A DNA stretch of 64,000 bases from Pseudomonadota bacterium (GTDB taxonomy: Bacteria > Pseudomonadota > Gammaproteobacteria > Burkholderiales > Burkholderiaceae_C): the NCBI GenBank assembly GCA_022566735.1, contig JADFIG010000006.1:1-64000 (forward strand), written 5' to 3'. Below are positions 56,001 to 64,000 of this stretch, piece by piece; the first letter of the stretch is position 1; each line of letters begins with the position of its first letter. A program made the position numbers and the translations under genes. Below the pieces are notes generated by a model that was not told the origin of the DNA, searched no databases, and worked only from the letters and a program-made list of their open reading frames with translations.

Positions 56001-56713
56001 GCCGCGACCCGGTGGACGGCACGCTGATGAGCCGCGTGGTCGGGGTGCAGGTGGGGGCGGCCCAGCCGCCGGCCGATCCGCTGCCGCGTGCCGCCTTCGG
56101 CCTGCCGGTTGGTGTCAGCCGTGGCCCGGTGGCCCAGTCGATCAGCCCGCGTGGCTTCCTGCAGGGCAGCTCGGACAACCTGGTGGTGCAGGGCCGGGGT
56201 CTGGATGCCGTGACCAGCGTGAGCATCCGCCCCGACACCGGTGTGCTGCTGGGCACGCCCGCCGTGTCGGCCGATGCCGGCAGCCTGAGCGTGTCGATCT
56301 CGGTGGCGCCCGACGCCCCGCTGGTGCAGCGTGAACTGCGCCTGGTGACCGCCAACGGCCCGATCGTGTTTGCCGACGCGGGCACCAGCCGAACGATCGG
56401 CATCGGCAAGCTGCCCACGCTGACGTCCATCAGCCCGATCCTGATCGAGCAGGGCAAGGGCGTGACCCTCAGCCTGCGCGGCAAGGACCTGGCCGGCGTG
56501 ACCGGCGTGACCTTCGCCCCTGCCGATGGCCTGAGCGCAGCGCCCGCCATGACCTGGACCACCGACGCCCTGGGCGAGTTGCTGACGGTGTCCGTCACCG
56601 CCACCTCTGCCGCGCCTTTGGGCGAGCGCGCCCTGATCCTGCTGGTGCCGGGTGGCCAGACCACCGCGACGCCGAGTCCGGCCAACACCCTGAAGGTGAT
56701 CGCGCCGCAGTGA
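53027..56713 (+). CDS. Large exported protein with beta-helix and TIG-like repeats
   Basis: Exported protein of 1228 residues, function unknown. The signal peptide is about residues 1-36 (LLRPLLCMLAALVTALWPSL, cleavage near AQT). Residues 37-210 resemble a right-handed parallel beta-helix (VNGGATLTIDPGVVVYM, GTATQPIVFQSD, APAAGDWGPWLF). The rest is a string of IPT/TIG-like beta-sandwiches beginning SPASVERGQTVTLMVNGA, then SPTSVLAGAGLSTLTVQGRN, with six later copies marked by PADGL-type turns, and the motif VGVVVG three times. No anchor or sorting signal at the end. First gene of a three-gene set; the next starts 71 nt on. Confidence 0.8.
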   Translation: MDRLAVGAWALSRLLRPLLCMLAALVTALWPSLSAAQTAVSGAINANTRWTLSGSPYLVADNLYVNGGATLTIDPGVVVYMANATRLQVVSGAVVAVGTATQPIVFQSDKVRQGQAPAAGDWGPWLFTPGTLPTSRLAHVRLQHGKGMVIEASSPVLNHVEWQMHQGAALTVDLQSSPSGVGLKASGCDLNGIAVPAGDLTGSVKWSLRGIPYVVSSGRVSVGASPALTSVSPASVERGQTVTLMVNGARLGGMTAPSFDRGGLALTPFSGGSASQVYLQLQVAADAPLGQAALRMQVDAGELLLPNAITVTPPLPAITALSPTSVLAGAGLSTLTVQGRNFTSASEVLANGAALPTTWVSAAELRASLPNQTATGTLQIQVRTPDATPGQYLSSGLASLSVQAPTPPTVTVEPTPIALPPDGRPRDLTLRLSKADYRDNTIALSVSDTSKASVSPASVTIPAGQTSAKFTVTPGTTAATLSLVADSATLARVSVPVFLTADFRGANTSYAQPVGVVVAVAPGQVTRSVQLGNSLVGVSVGAVLTSAQPQAWPVGIKQVLTVAGRGIASGATVAIEPASGLSLGPVSVAADGSSLQVEVDTAAAAPVGVRRVIVKDAAGKLLTFADASRAVVQIVAGLPVVDSIEPATAVRGGAINLVVRGRNLQQGRVQILPAEGLAVDAQPVVSADGTTLTARVDIAAAAVLGSRVVQVLTPAGATTEQALAGNTLTVGQTARPAVTPVTAPVVGVVVGQASRTPDPQVRQFGAGLVGVMSGTGVSSVTPRTGVIGTDVVVQVAGSGLSSVTALNFVPADGLTVLSGPTPSADGKQLSFTVRVDATAPLGLRRLVLKNATGLPVTFSRAEDGAFLVSAPIPELMSVSPAIVVSGQSAVRMTVRGRNLTNTSAVRVVPADGMTVSGPFEVSADGTTLGFTMSAASGATSGPRALVASSPAGESATTLTAGNMVRVAAQLGNTYEAITAPMVGVVVGSASVRRDPVDGTLMSRVVGVQVGAAQPPADPLPRAAFGLPVGVSRGPVAQSISPRGFLQGSSDNLVVQGRGLDAVTSVSIRPDTGVLLGTPAVSADAGSLSVSISVAPDAPLVQRELRLVTANGPIVFADAGTSRTIGIGKLPTLTSISPILIEQGKGVTLSLRGKDLAGVTGVTFAPADGLSAAPAMTWTTDALGELLTVSVTATSAAPLGERALILLVPGGQTTATPSPANTLKVIAPQ
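54690..56700 (+). repeat. Six TIG-like protein repeats within the 53027 gene
   Basis: Units share G..L..VT-type strand, then P-A-x-G-L/M/V (EPASGL near 54752, LPAEGL near 55040, VPADGL near 55450, VPADGM near 55750, RPDTGV near 56229, APADGL near 56517), then S/A-A-D-G..L and A-P-L/V-G.R..... Unit spacing is about 290-480 nt because of the intervening VGVVVG/LVGV segments. Confidence 0.6.
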
Positions 56714-56784
56714 CCTTGATGCACCTGATTGCCATGAATTCCGTCTTCACCCCTTCCTTTCACCTTCTCACGAGGAGCCTGTCC

Positions 56785-58344
56785 ATGAACACTTCATCTC
56801 CCAAGCTGAAGCTGGCTCCGAGGCTTGGCGCCTCGGCTGTTTTTGCCCTGTCCCTGCTGGCCGCTGCCTCGGCCCAGGCCGCATTCGACAGTGGCAGCAC
56901 GGGTGCCGATGGCGCCCTGAACCCCACGGTCAACACCGAGATCGTGCTGCCCGCCAGCGGCGTGCTGAACTACACCAGCATCAACATCCCCGCCGGCGTG
57001 ACGGTGACGTTCAAGAAGAACACCACCAACACCCCGATCTACCTGCTGGCCAGCGGCAACGTGACGATCGCCGGCACCATCGACATCCGCGGCGCCGATG
57101 CCAAGGCCACCGGCACCTATGGCGATGGCGCCCTGGGCGATGACGGCATCCCCGGTGCCGGCGGCCCTGGCGGCTTCGACGGTGGCCGCGGTGGCCGTGA
57201 CGATGCGGCGCAGCGCGTGGACATCGTCCGCGGTGGCGGCGGCCTGGGCCCGGGCGGCGGCCGTGGTGGCATCGAAGGCGGCAACGGCTGCGTCAACGAC
57301 GGCACCAGCTACTTCAAGTACGAGGCTTCCGGCGGCGCCTATGCCGACAGCACCTGGGGCTACTACGCCAGCAGCTACTGCGATGGCAACTACCGCACCA
57401 ACCTCGTTCCCTCGGCCAAGTCCTATGGCTCGGCCCTGCTGCAGCCCCTGGTGGGCGGATCGGGCGGCGGCGGTGGCCGTGGCGGCACGACCTACCCGGG
57501 CTCGGGCGGCGGCGGCGGCGGCGGCGCCATCCTGATCGCGGCCTCGGGCACCATGTCCGTGACCGGCACCATCGACGCCACCGGCGGTGACGCGGGCGGC
57601 CTGGCGGGCACGGGCGCGGGCGGCTACGGCGCGGGGGGCTCGGGCGGCGCGGTGCGCCTGATGGCCACGTCCATTGCCGGCAACGGCAAGCTCTACGCGG
57701 CCGGTGGCTGCATGAACTACAACAACACCCGCCGCCAGTACTGCGGCATCACCGGCTCCGGCAGCTCGCGCGGCGGCGCCCCGGGCCGCATCCGCCTGGA
57801 AGCCGAAGCCATCACCTTCAATGGCACCGCCGACCCGGCCTACAACAAGGACGTGCCGGGCCCGGTGTTCCTGGCCGACGCGCCTTCGCTGCGCATCGCT
57901 TCGGTGGCCGGCCAGGCCGTGCCGGAGAACCCCACGGGCAATGCCGACGTCACCCTGCCGGCCGACACCACCACGGCGGTGGAAGTGACCTTCCAGACCC
58001 GCAACGTGCCGGTGGGCAACACCGTGCTGCTGCGCGTGGTGCCGGCTTACGGCAAGCCCACCGAGGCCATCACCCCGGCCATCGCGGGCACGGCGGCCGC
58101 GGGCACGGCGGCCGTCTCGGTGGTGCTGCCTTCGGGCCCGAGCACCCTGCAGGCCACGACGACCTACACCGTGGTGGTGGCGGGTGATCTGGACCTGTCG
58201 CGCTTCGCCCAGAACGAGGCGGTGGACAAGGTCGAGGTGACCGTGTCCCTGCATGGCGAAACCCGCACCCGCGTGCTGACCGCCAGCGGCAAGGCCTACG
58301 ACGTGCCTTACCGCGCGCTGCTGGCCGCGGGCTTCCGCGGTTGA
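56785..58344 (+). CDS. Glycine-rich exported protein
   Basis: Exported protein of 519 residues from ATG 56785 (GAGGAG upstream). The signal peptide ends about residue 33 (ASAVFALSLLAAASAQA). Then a beta-rich start (GVLNYTSINIPAGVTVTFKK, GTIDIRGADAK) and a long Gly-rich middle with runs of Gly (GGSGGGGGRGGTTYPGSGG, SGGGGGGGAILIAASG) alternating with beta-strand phrases VTGTIDATGGDA and NGKLYAAGG. Three or four Cys lie in the middle (NGCVNDG, SYCDGN, GGCMNY, QYCGITG). The C-terminal 160 residues are a beta-sandwich-like domain (VTFQTRNVPVGNTVLLRVV). Function unknown; probably surface-exposed. It lies 71 nt after the TIG-repeat gene and 43 nt before the next. Confidence 0.8.
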   Translation: MNTSSPKLKLAPRLGASAVFALSLLAAASAQAAFDSGSTGADGALNPTVNTEIVLPASGVLNYTSINIPAGVTVTFKKNTTNTPIYLLASGNVTIAGTIDIRGADAKATGTYGDGALGDDGIPGAGGPGGFDGGRGGRDDAAQRVDIVRGGGGLGPGGGRGGIEGGNGCVNDGTSYFKYEASGGAYADSTWGYYASSYCDGNYRTNLVPSAKSYGSALLQPLVGGSGGGGGRGGTTYPGSGGGGGGGAILIAASGTMSVTGTIDATGGDAGGLAGTGAGGYGAGGSGGAVRLMATSIAGNGKLYAAGGCMNYNNTRRQYCGITGSGSSRGGAPGRIRLEAEAITFNGTADPAYNKDVPGPVFLADAPSLRIASVAGQAVPENPTGNADVTLPADTTTAVEVTFQTRNVPVGNTVLLRVVPAYGKPTEAITPAIAGTAAAGTAAVSVVLPSGPSTLQATTTYTVVVAGDLDLSRFAQNEAVDKVEVTVSLHGETRTRVLTASGKAYDVPYRALLAAGFRG

Positions 58345-58387
58345 CCGGACGCGGCACCCACGGCACACGCACACCGCAGCTCTGACC

Positions 58388-61300
58388 ATGACCACGCGCG
58401 CCCCTTCCATCCTGCACCGCACCCCACTGGCTGAGCGCCGCGGCTCGGCCCCGGTGTGGGCTGCCGCGTGGGCGCCGGTGCGCGCGATGGCGGGCGCGGT
58501 GGCGCTGGGGCTGCTCGGCGCGGCGGCGGCCGTCGGTGTGGGTGGGGCTGCCCATGCGGCCGACCTCACCCTGGACGAGGGCGTGGTCGTCAAGTTCGGG
58601 GCGGGCGCCCAACTGGTGGTGCGCGACCGCCTGGTGACGCAAAGCGGCGTCATCCTGACCAGCCAGAACGACGATGGCGTGCTGGGCCCCAGCTTCGCGC
58701 AAGCCCGCACGCCCGCGGCCGGCGACTGGCTGGGCGTGCGCGTGGAGAAATCCGTCACCGGCTTCGGTGGCGTGTCCTTCAGCGACATCCTCATCAAGCA
58801 CGCGGGCGAGCGCGGCGAGCCGGCCCTGTTCCTGCGCGCCAACAGCCCGCAGCTGCAGTATTTCCAGGTCAGCGACAGCGTGCTGGGACTGCGCCTGGTC
58901 GACGGCGCCAAGCCGGCCATCAGCGGCGCGAGCTTCCTGCGCAACGGCGTGGGCCTGGAGGCCGATGGCATCAGCGGCCTGGGCATCACGAGCACGCAGT
59001 TCTCGGGCAACACCACGCAGGCCATCCTCAACAAGACGCCGGCCTCGCTGATCACGGCCACGGGCAACTGGTGGGGCCACGCTTCGGGCCCGAAGGATGC
59101 GGCAGGCAACCCGGCGGGCCTGGGCGACGTGGTGTCGGGCGGGGTCAGCTATGGCGGCTTCCTGTCGAGCGCGCCGCTGCTGGCGCCGTCGGTGCGCATG
59201 GCCCAGCCAGTCAGCTACGTCGAGGACCGCACGGTGGCGCTGGAGCTGTCGTGCATCAACGCCAGCGAGTACCGCCTCGTCGAAGGCACCGGTTTCGTCG
59301 GCGTGCCTTTCCAGACCTTGAGCAATGGCCGCACCTCGGTGAACTTCACTGTCTCCGAGGGCGATGGCCGCAAGCCGATTTCCGTCCAGTACCGCAACGC
59401 GACCGGCACGGTCACCACGGCCACGCTGGCCAACGGTGTGCTGGTGGACACCCAGGCGCCGGTGGTGGTGCTGAGCAACCCGGCCGAAGGCAGCGTGGTG
59501 AGCGCGTCCATCACGGTGGAGGCCGCCGTGAGCGACGCCTCCGGCGTGGCCAAGGTCGAGTTCTACCTCGACGACAAGCTGGTGAGCACGCGCACGGCAG
59601 CGCCCTACACCTATGCCTGGAACACCGACACCACGACCGACGGCAGCCACACCTGGCGCGTGGTCGCCACCGACATCGCCGGCCGCACCACCACGCTGAG
59701 CCGCCCGACCCTGGTCAGCCGCGCGCCTGTGGCGCCGGACGTCGAGGGCCCGGTGCTGACCGAGGTGGCGGCGGGCGGGCTGGCCCTGGCCAACGGCGCG
59801 AGCTTTGGCCGCGATGTGGCCCTGAGCCTGAAGGCGAGCGACCGCAGTGGCGTGTCGCGCGTGGAGTGGTTGCTCGATGGCGCCGTGGTGGCCACGGCCT
59901 CCGGCAGTGGCAGCTACAGCGCCACCCTGGCCCTGGGCGCCGTGCCCAATGGCGCGCACATCCTGGCGGTGCGCGCGACCGACTCGCTCAACAACACCAG
60001 CACCAGCAGCTACAGCGTGACCGTGGCCCACGTGGCCCCGGACGCGCCCAGGCTGAGCAGCCCGGCAGCCGGCACGGTGACCCGCGTGGCCGAGGCCACC
60101 GTCAGCGGCACGGCCCAGCCCGGCAGCACGGTGCAGGTGACCATCAACGGCGCGCCGGTGGGCCCGCAGGCCACGGCGGGCAGCGACGGGCGCTTCTCGC
60201 AGCTCATCACGCTGTTGTCCGGCGTCAACCAGCTGCAGGCCAGCGCCACCGACGCCTGGGCCACCAGCGCGCTGTCGGCGGTCCTGACCGTGACCCTCGA
60301 CCAGACCGTGCCGAGCGCCCCGGGCGCGCTGACGGCCAGCTCGCAGGCCCTGGGCAAGGTGCGCCTGTCCTGGTTGAAGTCCACGGACGCCAACGTCACC
60401 GGCTACCAGCTCTACCGTGCGGCCCAGCCTTTCGCGGCGATCAGCGAAGGCGTGCGCGTGGGCGGCAACCTGAGCGCGGCCACGCTGGCCTACGAGGACC
60501 TGCCCGCACAGCAAGGCACCTGGTACTACCGCGTCGTGTCGGTCAATGCCGCAGGGGCCACGTCCGACCCGAGCAACCAGGTCCAGGCCTTGTCGGATGC
60601 GGCCGCACCGCGCGCCACCGCGATCGCCTACACGCCGCTGGGCAAGGTGGACGCCGCTACGGGCCGCATCGGCCAGGGCCGCGTCAACGTGGTCGTGACC
60701 GTCAGCGAGGTGCTGCAGTCCGCACCCTACCTGTCCATCGTCCCGCAGGGCGGCTCGCCCCTGCCCGTGGACCTCGTCAAGACCGGTGACTTCACCTACG
60801 CCGGCAGTTTCCTGGTGGACGCCAGCACCGCTTCGGGCCTGGCCAACGCGCTGTTCTCGGCGCGCGACGTGGTGGGCAACCGCGGCACCGAAATCGACGC
60901 GGGCGCCACCCTGAAGATCGACACCGACGGCCCGGCGGTGACCGCCATCGCGCTGTCGCCGACCGCCCCGATCAAGAACGACACGGCGCAGACCCTGCAA
61001 GCCACCTTCACCTACAGCAAGGCCCTGCGTGCCGGCGCCCAGCCCGCGCTGAGCTACCTGCTGTCGGGCCCGGTGCGCACCTCGGTGGCCATCACCAGCC
61101 TGACCCAGGTGGATGCGCTGACCTGGCGCGCCAGCTTCACGCTGCCGTCGGACGCCGGCCTGGGCGGCTCGGAGAACCTGAGCTTCGCTTCGCAGGCGGT
61201 CGATGACCTCGACAACCTCTCCACCAAGGTCACGGCGCTCAACCGCTTCCAGGTCTACCAGGGCAGCCTGCCGCCGCTGAACGTGCCCCTGGGCTTCAAG

Positions 61301-64000
61301 GCCGTGGCCCAGCCGGGCGGCAAGGTCGCCCTGAGCTGGCAGGCCGTGGCCGAGGCCAGCGCCTACCAGGTCTACCGCCAGGGCCCGGACGACACCGAAT
61401 TGCGCGCCCTGGTGCGCACGGCCGGCGACAGCCTGATCGACACGACCCCGCGCGACGGCAGCTACCGCTATGCCGTGGCCACCGTGCGCTCGTCCAATGG
61501 CCAGGAGTCGGTCTCCAGCCAGAGCGTCACCCTCGACGTGCTGGCCAGCGCCACCGCGCCGGGCGCGCCGCAGAACCTCGCGCTGCAGCTCACCGGCCAG
61601 GGTATCGTCGCCACCTGGCAGGCGCCGCAGGCCAGCACGGTCGCGGGCTACCGCCTCTACCGCGCTGCGGGCACCAGCATCACCAGCATCGCGGGCCTGA
61701 CACCGCTGAAGTCCGGCATCGTGCAGACCGCCGCCCTCGACACCGCGCCGTCGCCGACCCAGGGCGCCTACGTCGTGACCGCGGTGGATGCCGCCGGCAA
61801 CGAATCGGCCTTGTCGAACTCGGCCTACCTGAACGCCAGCCTGCTGCCGGTGGCCAACCTCAAGGTCCAGCAGATCGGCAAGGAACTGCCCGTGGTCAGC
61901 TGGGATGCGCCCAACGGCAACCTGGCCGGCTACCTCGTCTACGTCGGCCCGGACGCGGCCAAGGTCAAGCTGACCCCGGCCGTCACCAGCAGCCGCACCC
62001 TGACCGACAGCGGCTACACCAGCGGCGAGCGCCGCTACACCGTGGCCTCGGTCGATGCGGCCGGCGTGGAGATGCCGCGCAGCGTGCTGCTGCCGGCCGT
62101 CAGCACCCAGATCGCGTCGGGCTTGCCCATCAAGCGCGGCGTGATGAACAAGCTCGGCGTGCAGGTGGTGAACCTGTCGGCCAGCCCGCTGGCGGGTGTG
62201 CGCGTGGTCGTCAAGCTGCCCACCGACAAGGCCGTGACCCAGTTCAAGGAGCACCGCTCCGACGCCTTCACGCTGGCGGCCAACGAGACGCGCATCGTCC
62301 CCGTGATCGTGGGTGGTTATGCGGAGCTGCCCGGCTCGGCGCCCTCGCAGATCGGCGTGGAGATCGCGGCCCACGAGGGCGAGCTCGTCAAGCTGGCCCG
62401 CGACGAGACCCTGTCCGTGACCGACGGCGCCCTGGTCGTGGGCATGGCCACCGACGCCTTCACCCGCGGCGGCACCGGCCAGCTGCGCCTGACCATCGAG
62501 AACACCAGCGAGGTCGATGTCGAGCTGCTGACCGCCACCAACAACGGCAACAGCGAGTCGTCGGAGCTGCGCTTCAAGATCCTCGACGCCGATGGCAACG
62601 TGCTGTCCACCCAGTCGTACAAGCAGGCCCTGGGCGCCCAGGTGGTCACGCTGACGAATGGCCTGACCGTGGCGCGCATCCCGGCCGGCCAGAGCTACAC
62701 CTCGGACGCATTCACCCTGAACGTGCCCGGCGCCAGCCCGAACAACATCCGCGTGCGCCTGGAGGTGGACAAGCTGCGCTACCACTCCGGCCAGGACGAC
62801 CAGGTCATCATCCCGGGCCAGGGTTCGGAGAAGCTGGTCTCGCTGCTGGACACCGCCTACCTGGGCGATGTCACCGACGTGAGCCCGGCCAACTCCTTCG
62901 GCGACCAGGACGTGCTCATCACCGGCCGTGCGCTGGACCGTGCCTCGCGCGGCCCGCTGCCCAACACCCGCCTGAAGCTGGTGCTCAACCAGCAGGGCTT
63001 CGAGCGCACCTTCAGCGTGCTGACCGATGGCACGGGCCAGTTCTTCCACACCTTCAAGCCGACGGTGACCGATGCCGGCCTGTTCAAGGTCTCGGCGGTG
63101 CACCCCGACATCACCGACCGGCCCGAGCAGAAGGCCTTCACCATCAACCGCGTGACCGTGGGCCCGGCGCCTTACAAGCTGGACATCCCGCGCAACTACG
63201 CCTTCACCATCCCGTTCACGGCCAAGGCCGGTCCGGGCACGGCGGCCACCAACCTGCGCCTGGTGCTGAACGCGGCCAGCCAGCCCACCGGCCAGCTGCC
63301 TGCCGGCGTCAGCGTGCAACTGCCCGTGCCGGTGAGCCTGGCCGAGCGCCAGACCCTGAACGTGCCCGTGGTGTTCAGTGCCAACAACGAGGCCCAGCCT
63401 TCGGGCTCGCTGATCCTGGACGTGGTCTCCGACGAGCAGCCGCTCAACCCGATCGGCCGGGTGGCGGTGAACTACACCCTCTCGATCGCCAAGCCCAACC
63501 TGACGTCCACGCCGAGCTTCGTCGAAACCGGCCTGGCCCAGGGCAGCAGCCAGATCGAATCCGTCGAGGTGCGCAACAACGGCCTGCAGGACGCGCTCAA
63601 CCTGCGCTTTGCGCTGACCGGCACGGACGGCTCGCCCGCGCCGGCCTGGGTCGCCATCGCCAGCCGTGCCAATGGCAGCCTGGCCGTCGGCGAGCGCCGC
63701 AGCATCGACCTGTCCTTCTCGCCGCCGGCGGGCACGCCCGAGGGTGTCTACGAGTACCGCCTGACCGTGGCCGGCGACAACGTGCCCACGCAGTCGCTCA
63801 ACGTCTACGTGAGCCTGACGCAAAGCGGCCAGGGCCATGTGCTGTTCAAGGCGGCCGACATCTACACCGCCACCGTGGACAAGCAAGGCAAGCTCATCCC
63901 CGGCCTGGCCGGTGCCCGCGTGACCCTGCAGAACGAGGACGTGCCGACCATCACCCAGGAGCTCAACACCGATGCGCTCGGCGAGGCCCTGTTCCAGAAC
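58388..64000 (+). CDS. Giant exported multidomain protein (Ig-like, FN3, CARDB), 3' end outside window
   Basis: The frame from ATG 58388 stays open to the window edge: 1871 codons, C-terminus missing. Signal-like hydrophobic stretch about residues 32-56 (AGAVALGLLGAAAAVGVG). Residues 60-240 are beta-helix-like, sharing TPAAGDWLG with the 53027 protein. Ig-like domains run from about 358 (VEFYLDDKLVSTRTAAPYTY) to 640. Fibronectin type III domains begin near 641 (VRLSWLKSTDANVTGYQLYR), 961, 1057 and 1152. Then come beta-sandwiches, a CARDB-type domain near 1700 (LTSTPSFVETGLAQGSSQIE) and a carboxypeptidase-regulatory-like domain at the visible end (LAGARVTLQNEDVPTI). No enzyme domain is seen so far. 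Role unknown; adhesin or scaffold likely. Confidence 0.85.
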   Translation, partial: MTTRAPSILHRTPLAERRGSAPVWAAAWAPVRAMAGAVALGLLGAAAAVGVGGAAHAADLTLDEGVVVKFGAGAQLVVRDRLVTQSGVILTSQNDDGVLGPSFAQARTPAAGDWLGVRVEKSVTGFGGVSFSDILIKHAGERGEPALFLRANSPQLQYFQVSDSVLGLRLVDGAKPAISGASFLRNGVGLEADGISGLGITSTQFSGNTTQAILNKTPASLITATGNWWGHASGPKDAAGNPAGLGDVVSGGVSYGGFLSSAPLLAPSVRMAQPVSYVEDRTVALELSCINASEYRLVEGTGFVGVPFQTLSNGRTSVNFTVSEGDGRKPISVQYRNATGTVTTATLANGVLVDTQAPVVVLSNPAEGSVVSASITVEAAVSDASGVAKVEFYLDDKLVSTRTAAPYTYAWNTDTTTDGSHTWRVVATDIAGRTTTLSRPTLVSRAPVAPDVEGPVLTEVAAGGLALANGASFGRDVALSLKASDRSGVSRVEWLLDGAVVATASGSGSYSATLALGAVPNGAHILAVRATDSLNNTSTSSYSVTVAHVAPDAPRLSSPAAGTVTRVAEATVSGTAQPGSTVQVTINGAPVGPQATAGSDGRFSQLITLLSGVNQLQASATDAWATSALSAVLTVTLDQTVPSAPGALTASSQALGKVRLSWLKSTDANVTGYQLYRAAQPFAAISEGVRVGGNLSAATLAYEDLPAQQGTWYYRVVSVNAAGATSDPSNQVQALSDAAAPRATAIAYTPLGKVDAATGRIGQGRVNVVVTVSEVLQSAPYLSIVPQGGSPLPVDLVKTGDFTYAGSFLVDASTASGLANALFSARDVVGNRGTEIDAGATLKIDTDGPAVTAIALSPTAPIKNDTAQTLQATFTYSKALRAGAQPALSYLLSGPVRTSVAITSLTQVDALTWRASFTLPSDAGLGGSENLSFASQAVDDLDNLSTKVTALNRFQVYQGSLPPLNVPLGFKAVAQPGGKVALSWQAVAEASAYQVYRQGPDDTELRALVRTAGDSLIDTTPRDGSYRYAVATVRSSNGQESVSSQSVTLDVLASATAPGAPQNLALQLTGQGIVATWQAPQASTVAGYRLYRAAGTSITSIAGLTPLKSGIVQTAALDTAPSPTQGAYVVTAVDAAGNESALSNSAYLNASLLPVANLKVQQIGKELPVVSWDAPNGNLAGYLVYVGPDAAKVKLTPAVTSSRTLTDSGYTSGERRYTVASVDAAGVEMPRSVLLPAVSTQIASGLPIKRGVMNKLGVQVVNLSASPLAGVRVVVKLPTDKAVTQFKEHRSDAFTLAANETRIVPVIVGGYAELPGSAPSQIGVEIAAHEGELVKLARDETLSVTDGALVVGMATDAFTRGGTGQLRLTIENTSEVDVELLTATNNGNSESSELRFKILDADGNVLSTQSYKQALGAQVVTLTNGLTVARIPAGQSYTSDAFTLNVPGASPNNIRVRLEVDKLRYHSGQDDQVIIPGQGSEKLVSLLDTAYLGDVTDVSPANSFGDQDVLITGRALDRASRGPLPNTRLKLVLNQQGFERTFSVLTDGTGQFFHTFKPTVTDAGLFKVSAVHPDITDRPEQKAFTINRVTVGPAPYKLDIPRNYAFTIPFTAKAGPGTAATNLRLVLNAASQPTGQLPAGVSVQLPVPVSLAERQTLNVPVVFSANNEAQPSGSLILDVVSDEQPLNPIGRVAVNYTLSIAKPNLTSTPSFVETGLAQGSSQIESVEVRNNGLQDALNLRFALTGTDGSPAPAWVAIASRANGSLAVGERRSIDLSFSPPAGTPEGVYEYRLTVAGDNVPTQSLNVYVSLTQSGQGHVLFKAADIYTATVDKQGKLIPGLAGARVTLQNEDVPTITQELNTDALGEALFQN

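Noticed and set aside
57121-57660. GGC-rich repetitive stretch as a tandem repeat or CRISPR-like array
   Set aside because: It is the Gly-rich coding part of the 56785 gene, with irregular unit lengths and no spacers.
58070-63886. Very long open frame on the minus strand (about 1900 codons)
   Set aside because: It is the antisense of the giant exported protein. Its translation is rich in Gly, Arg, His, Gln and Val with no domain, the usual shadow in GC-rich DNA. The plus strand reads clear FN3 and Ig domains.

Overview
The window is very GC-rich, densely packed chromosomal DNA from a Gram-negative bacterium, most likely a betaproteobacterium of the order Burkholderiales and probably the Leptothrix/Rubrivivax/Ideonella-like part of it. 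The reasons are conserved gene neighbourhoods (kef-kdsD-kdsC-lptC; mnmG-rsmG-parA/parB; metK with two divergent lipid A acyltransferase genes followed by dapF-DUF484-xerC; an SAH riboswitch in front of ahcY with metF downstream), LPS genes, two PEP-CTERM proteins, and flagellar-type sigma-28 promoters on chemoreceptor genes. I see no tRNA, rRNA, CRISPR array, insertion sequence or phage gene. Placement at genus level is inference.

Layout. 1-3.9 kb: envelope genes (K+/H+ antiporter, Kdo synthesis, LptC). 3.9-9.1 kb: a secreted basic protein, a cold-shock-type RNA-binding protein, a membrane protein, an SDR, a YchJ protein, a fatty acid hydroxylase and a YkgJ protein. 9.4-16.8 kb: the chromosome-partition region mnmG-rsmG-(hypothetical)-parA-[antisense hybrid histidine kinase]-parB, with three parS-like centromere sites in 1.9 kb. 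16.9-27 kb: a methyltransferase, a flavin reductase, a second hybrid kinase, a diguanylate cyclase, cytochrome b561 with two YceI proteins, a broken third hybrid kinase, an HDOD protein and an AraC regulator. 27.1-34.6 kb: a minus-strand run rlmI, xerC, DUF484, dapF, a chemoreceptor and two LpxL-like acyltransferases. 34.8-46.5 kb: the activated-methyl cycle genes metK, ahcY (SAH riboswitch) and metF, interspersed with a second chemoreceptor, an HD-GYP phosphodiesterase, prfC, a PEP-CTERM protein, a diguanylate cyclase and tlyA. 46.7-52.6 kb: an OmpW porin, a PEP-CTERM protein, 5-formyl-THF cyclo-ligase, lytic transglycosylase Slt, and a secreted RNase Sa-like ribonuclease with a barstar-type inhibitor. 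53.0-64.0 kb: three consecutive exported proteins (TIG-like repeats; glycine-rich; a giant Ig/FN3/CARDB protein running off the window) that look like one surface locus.

How the genes fit together. MetK, AhcY and MetF make and recycle S-adenosylmethionine, and ahcY carries the sensor for S-adenosylhomocysteine. Two GGDEF proteins, one HD-GYP protein, one HDOD protein, two chemoreceptors and three hybrid kinases (one broken) make this a signalling-rich stretch, probably serving motility and surface attachment. The least explained parts are the surface locus at 53-64 kb, the split parA/parB arrangement and the metK leader structure.
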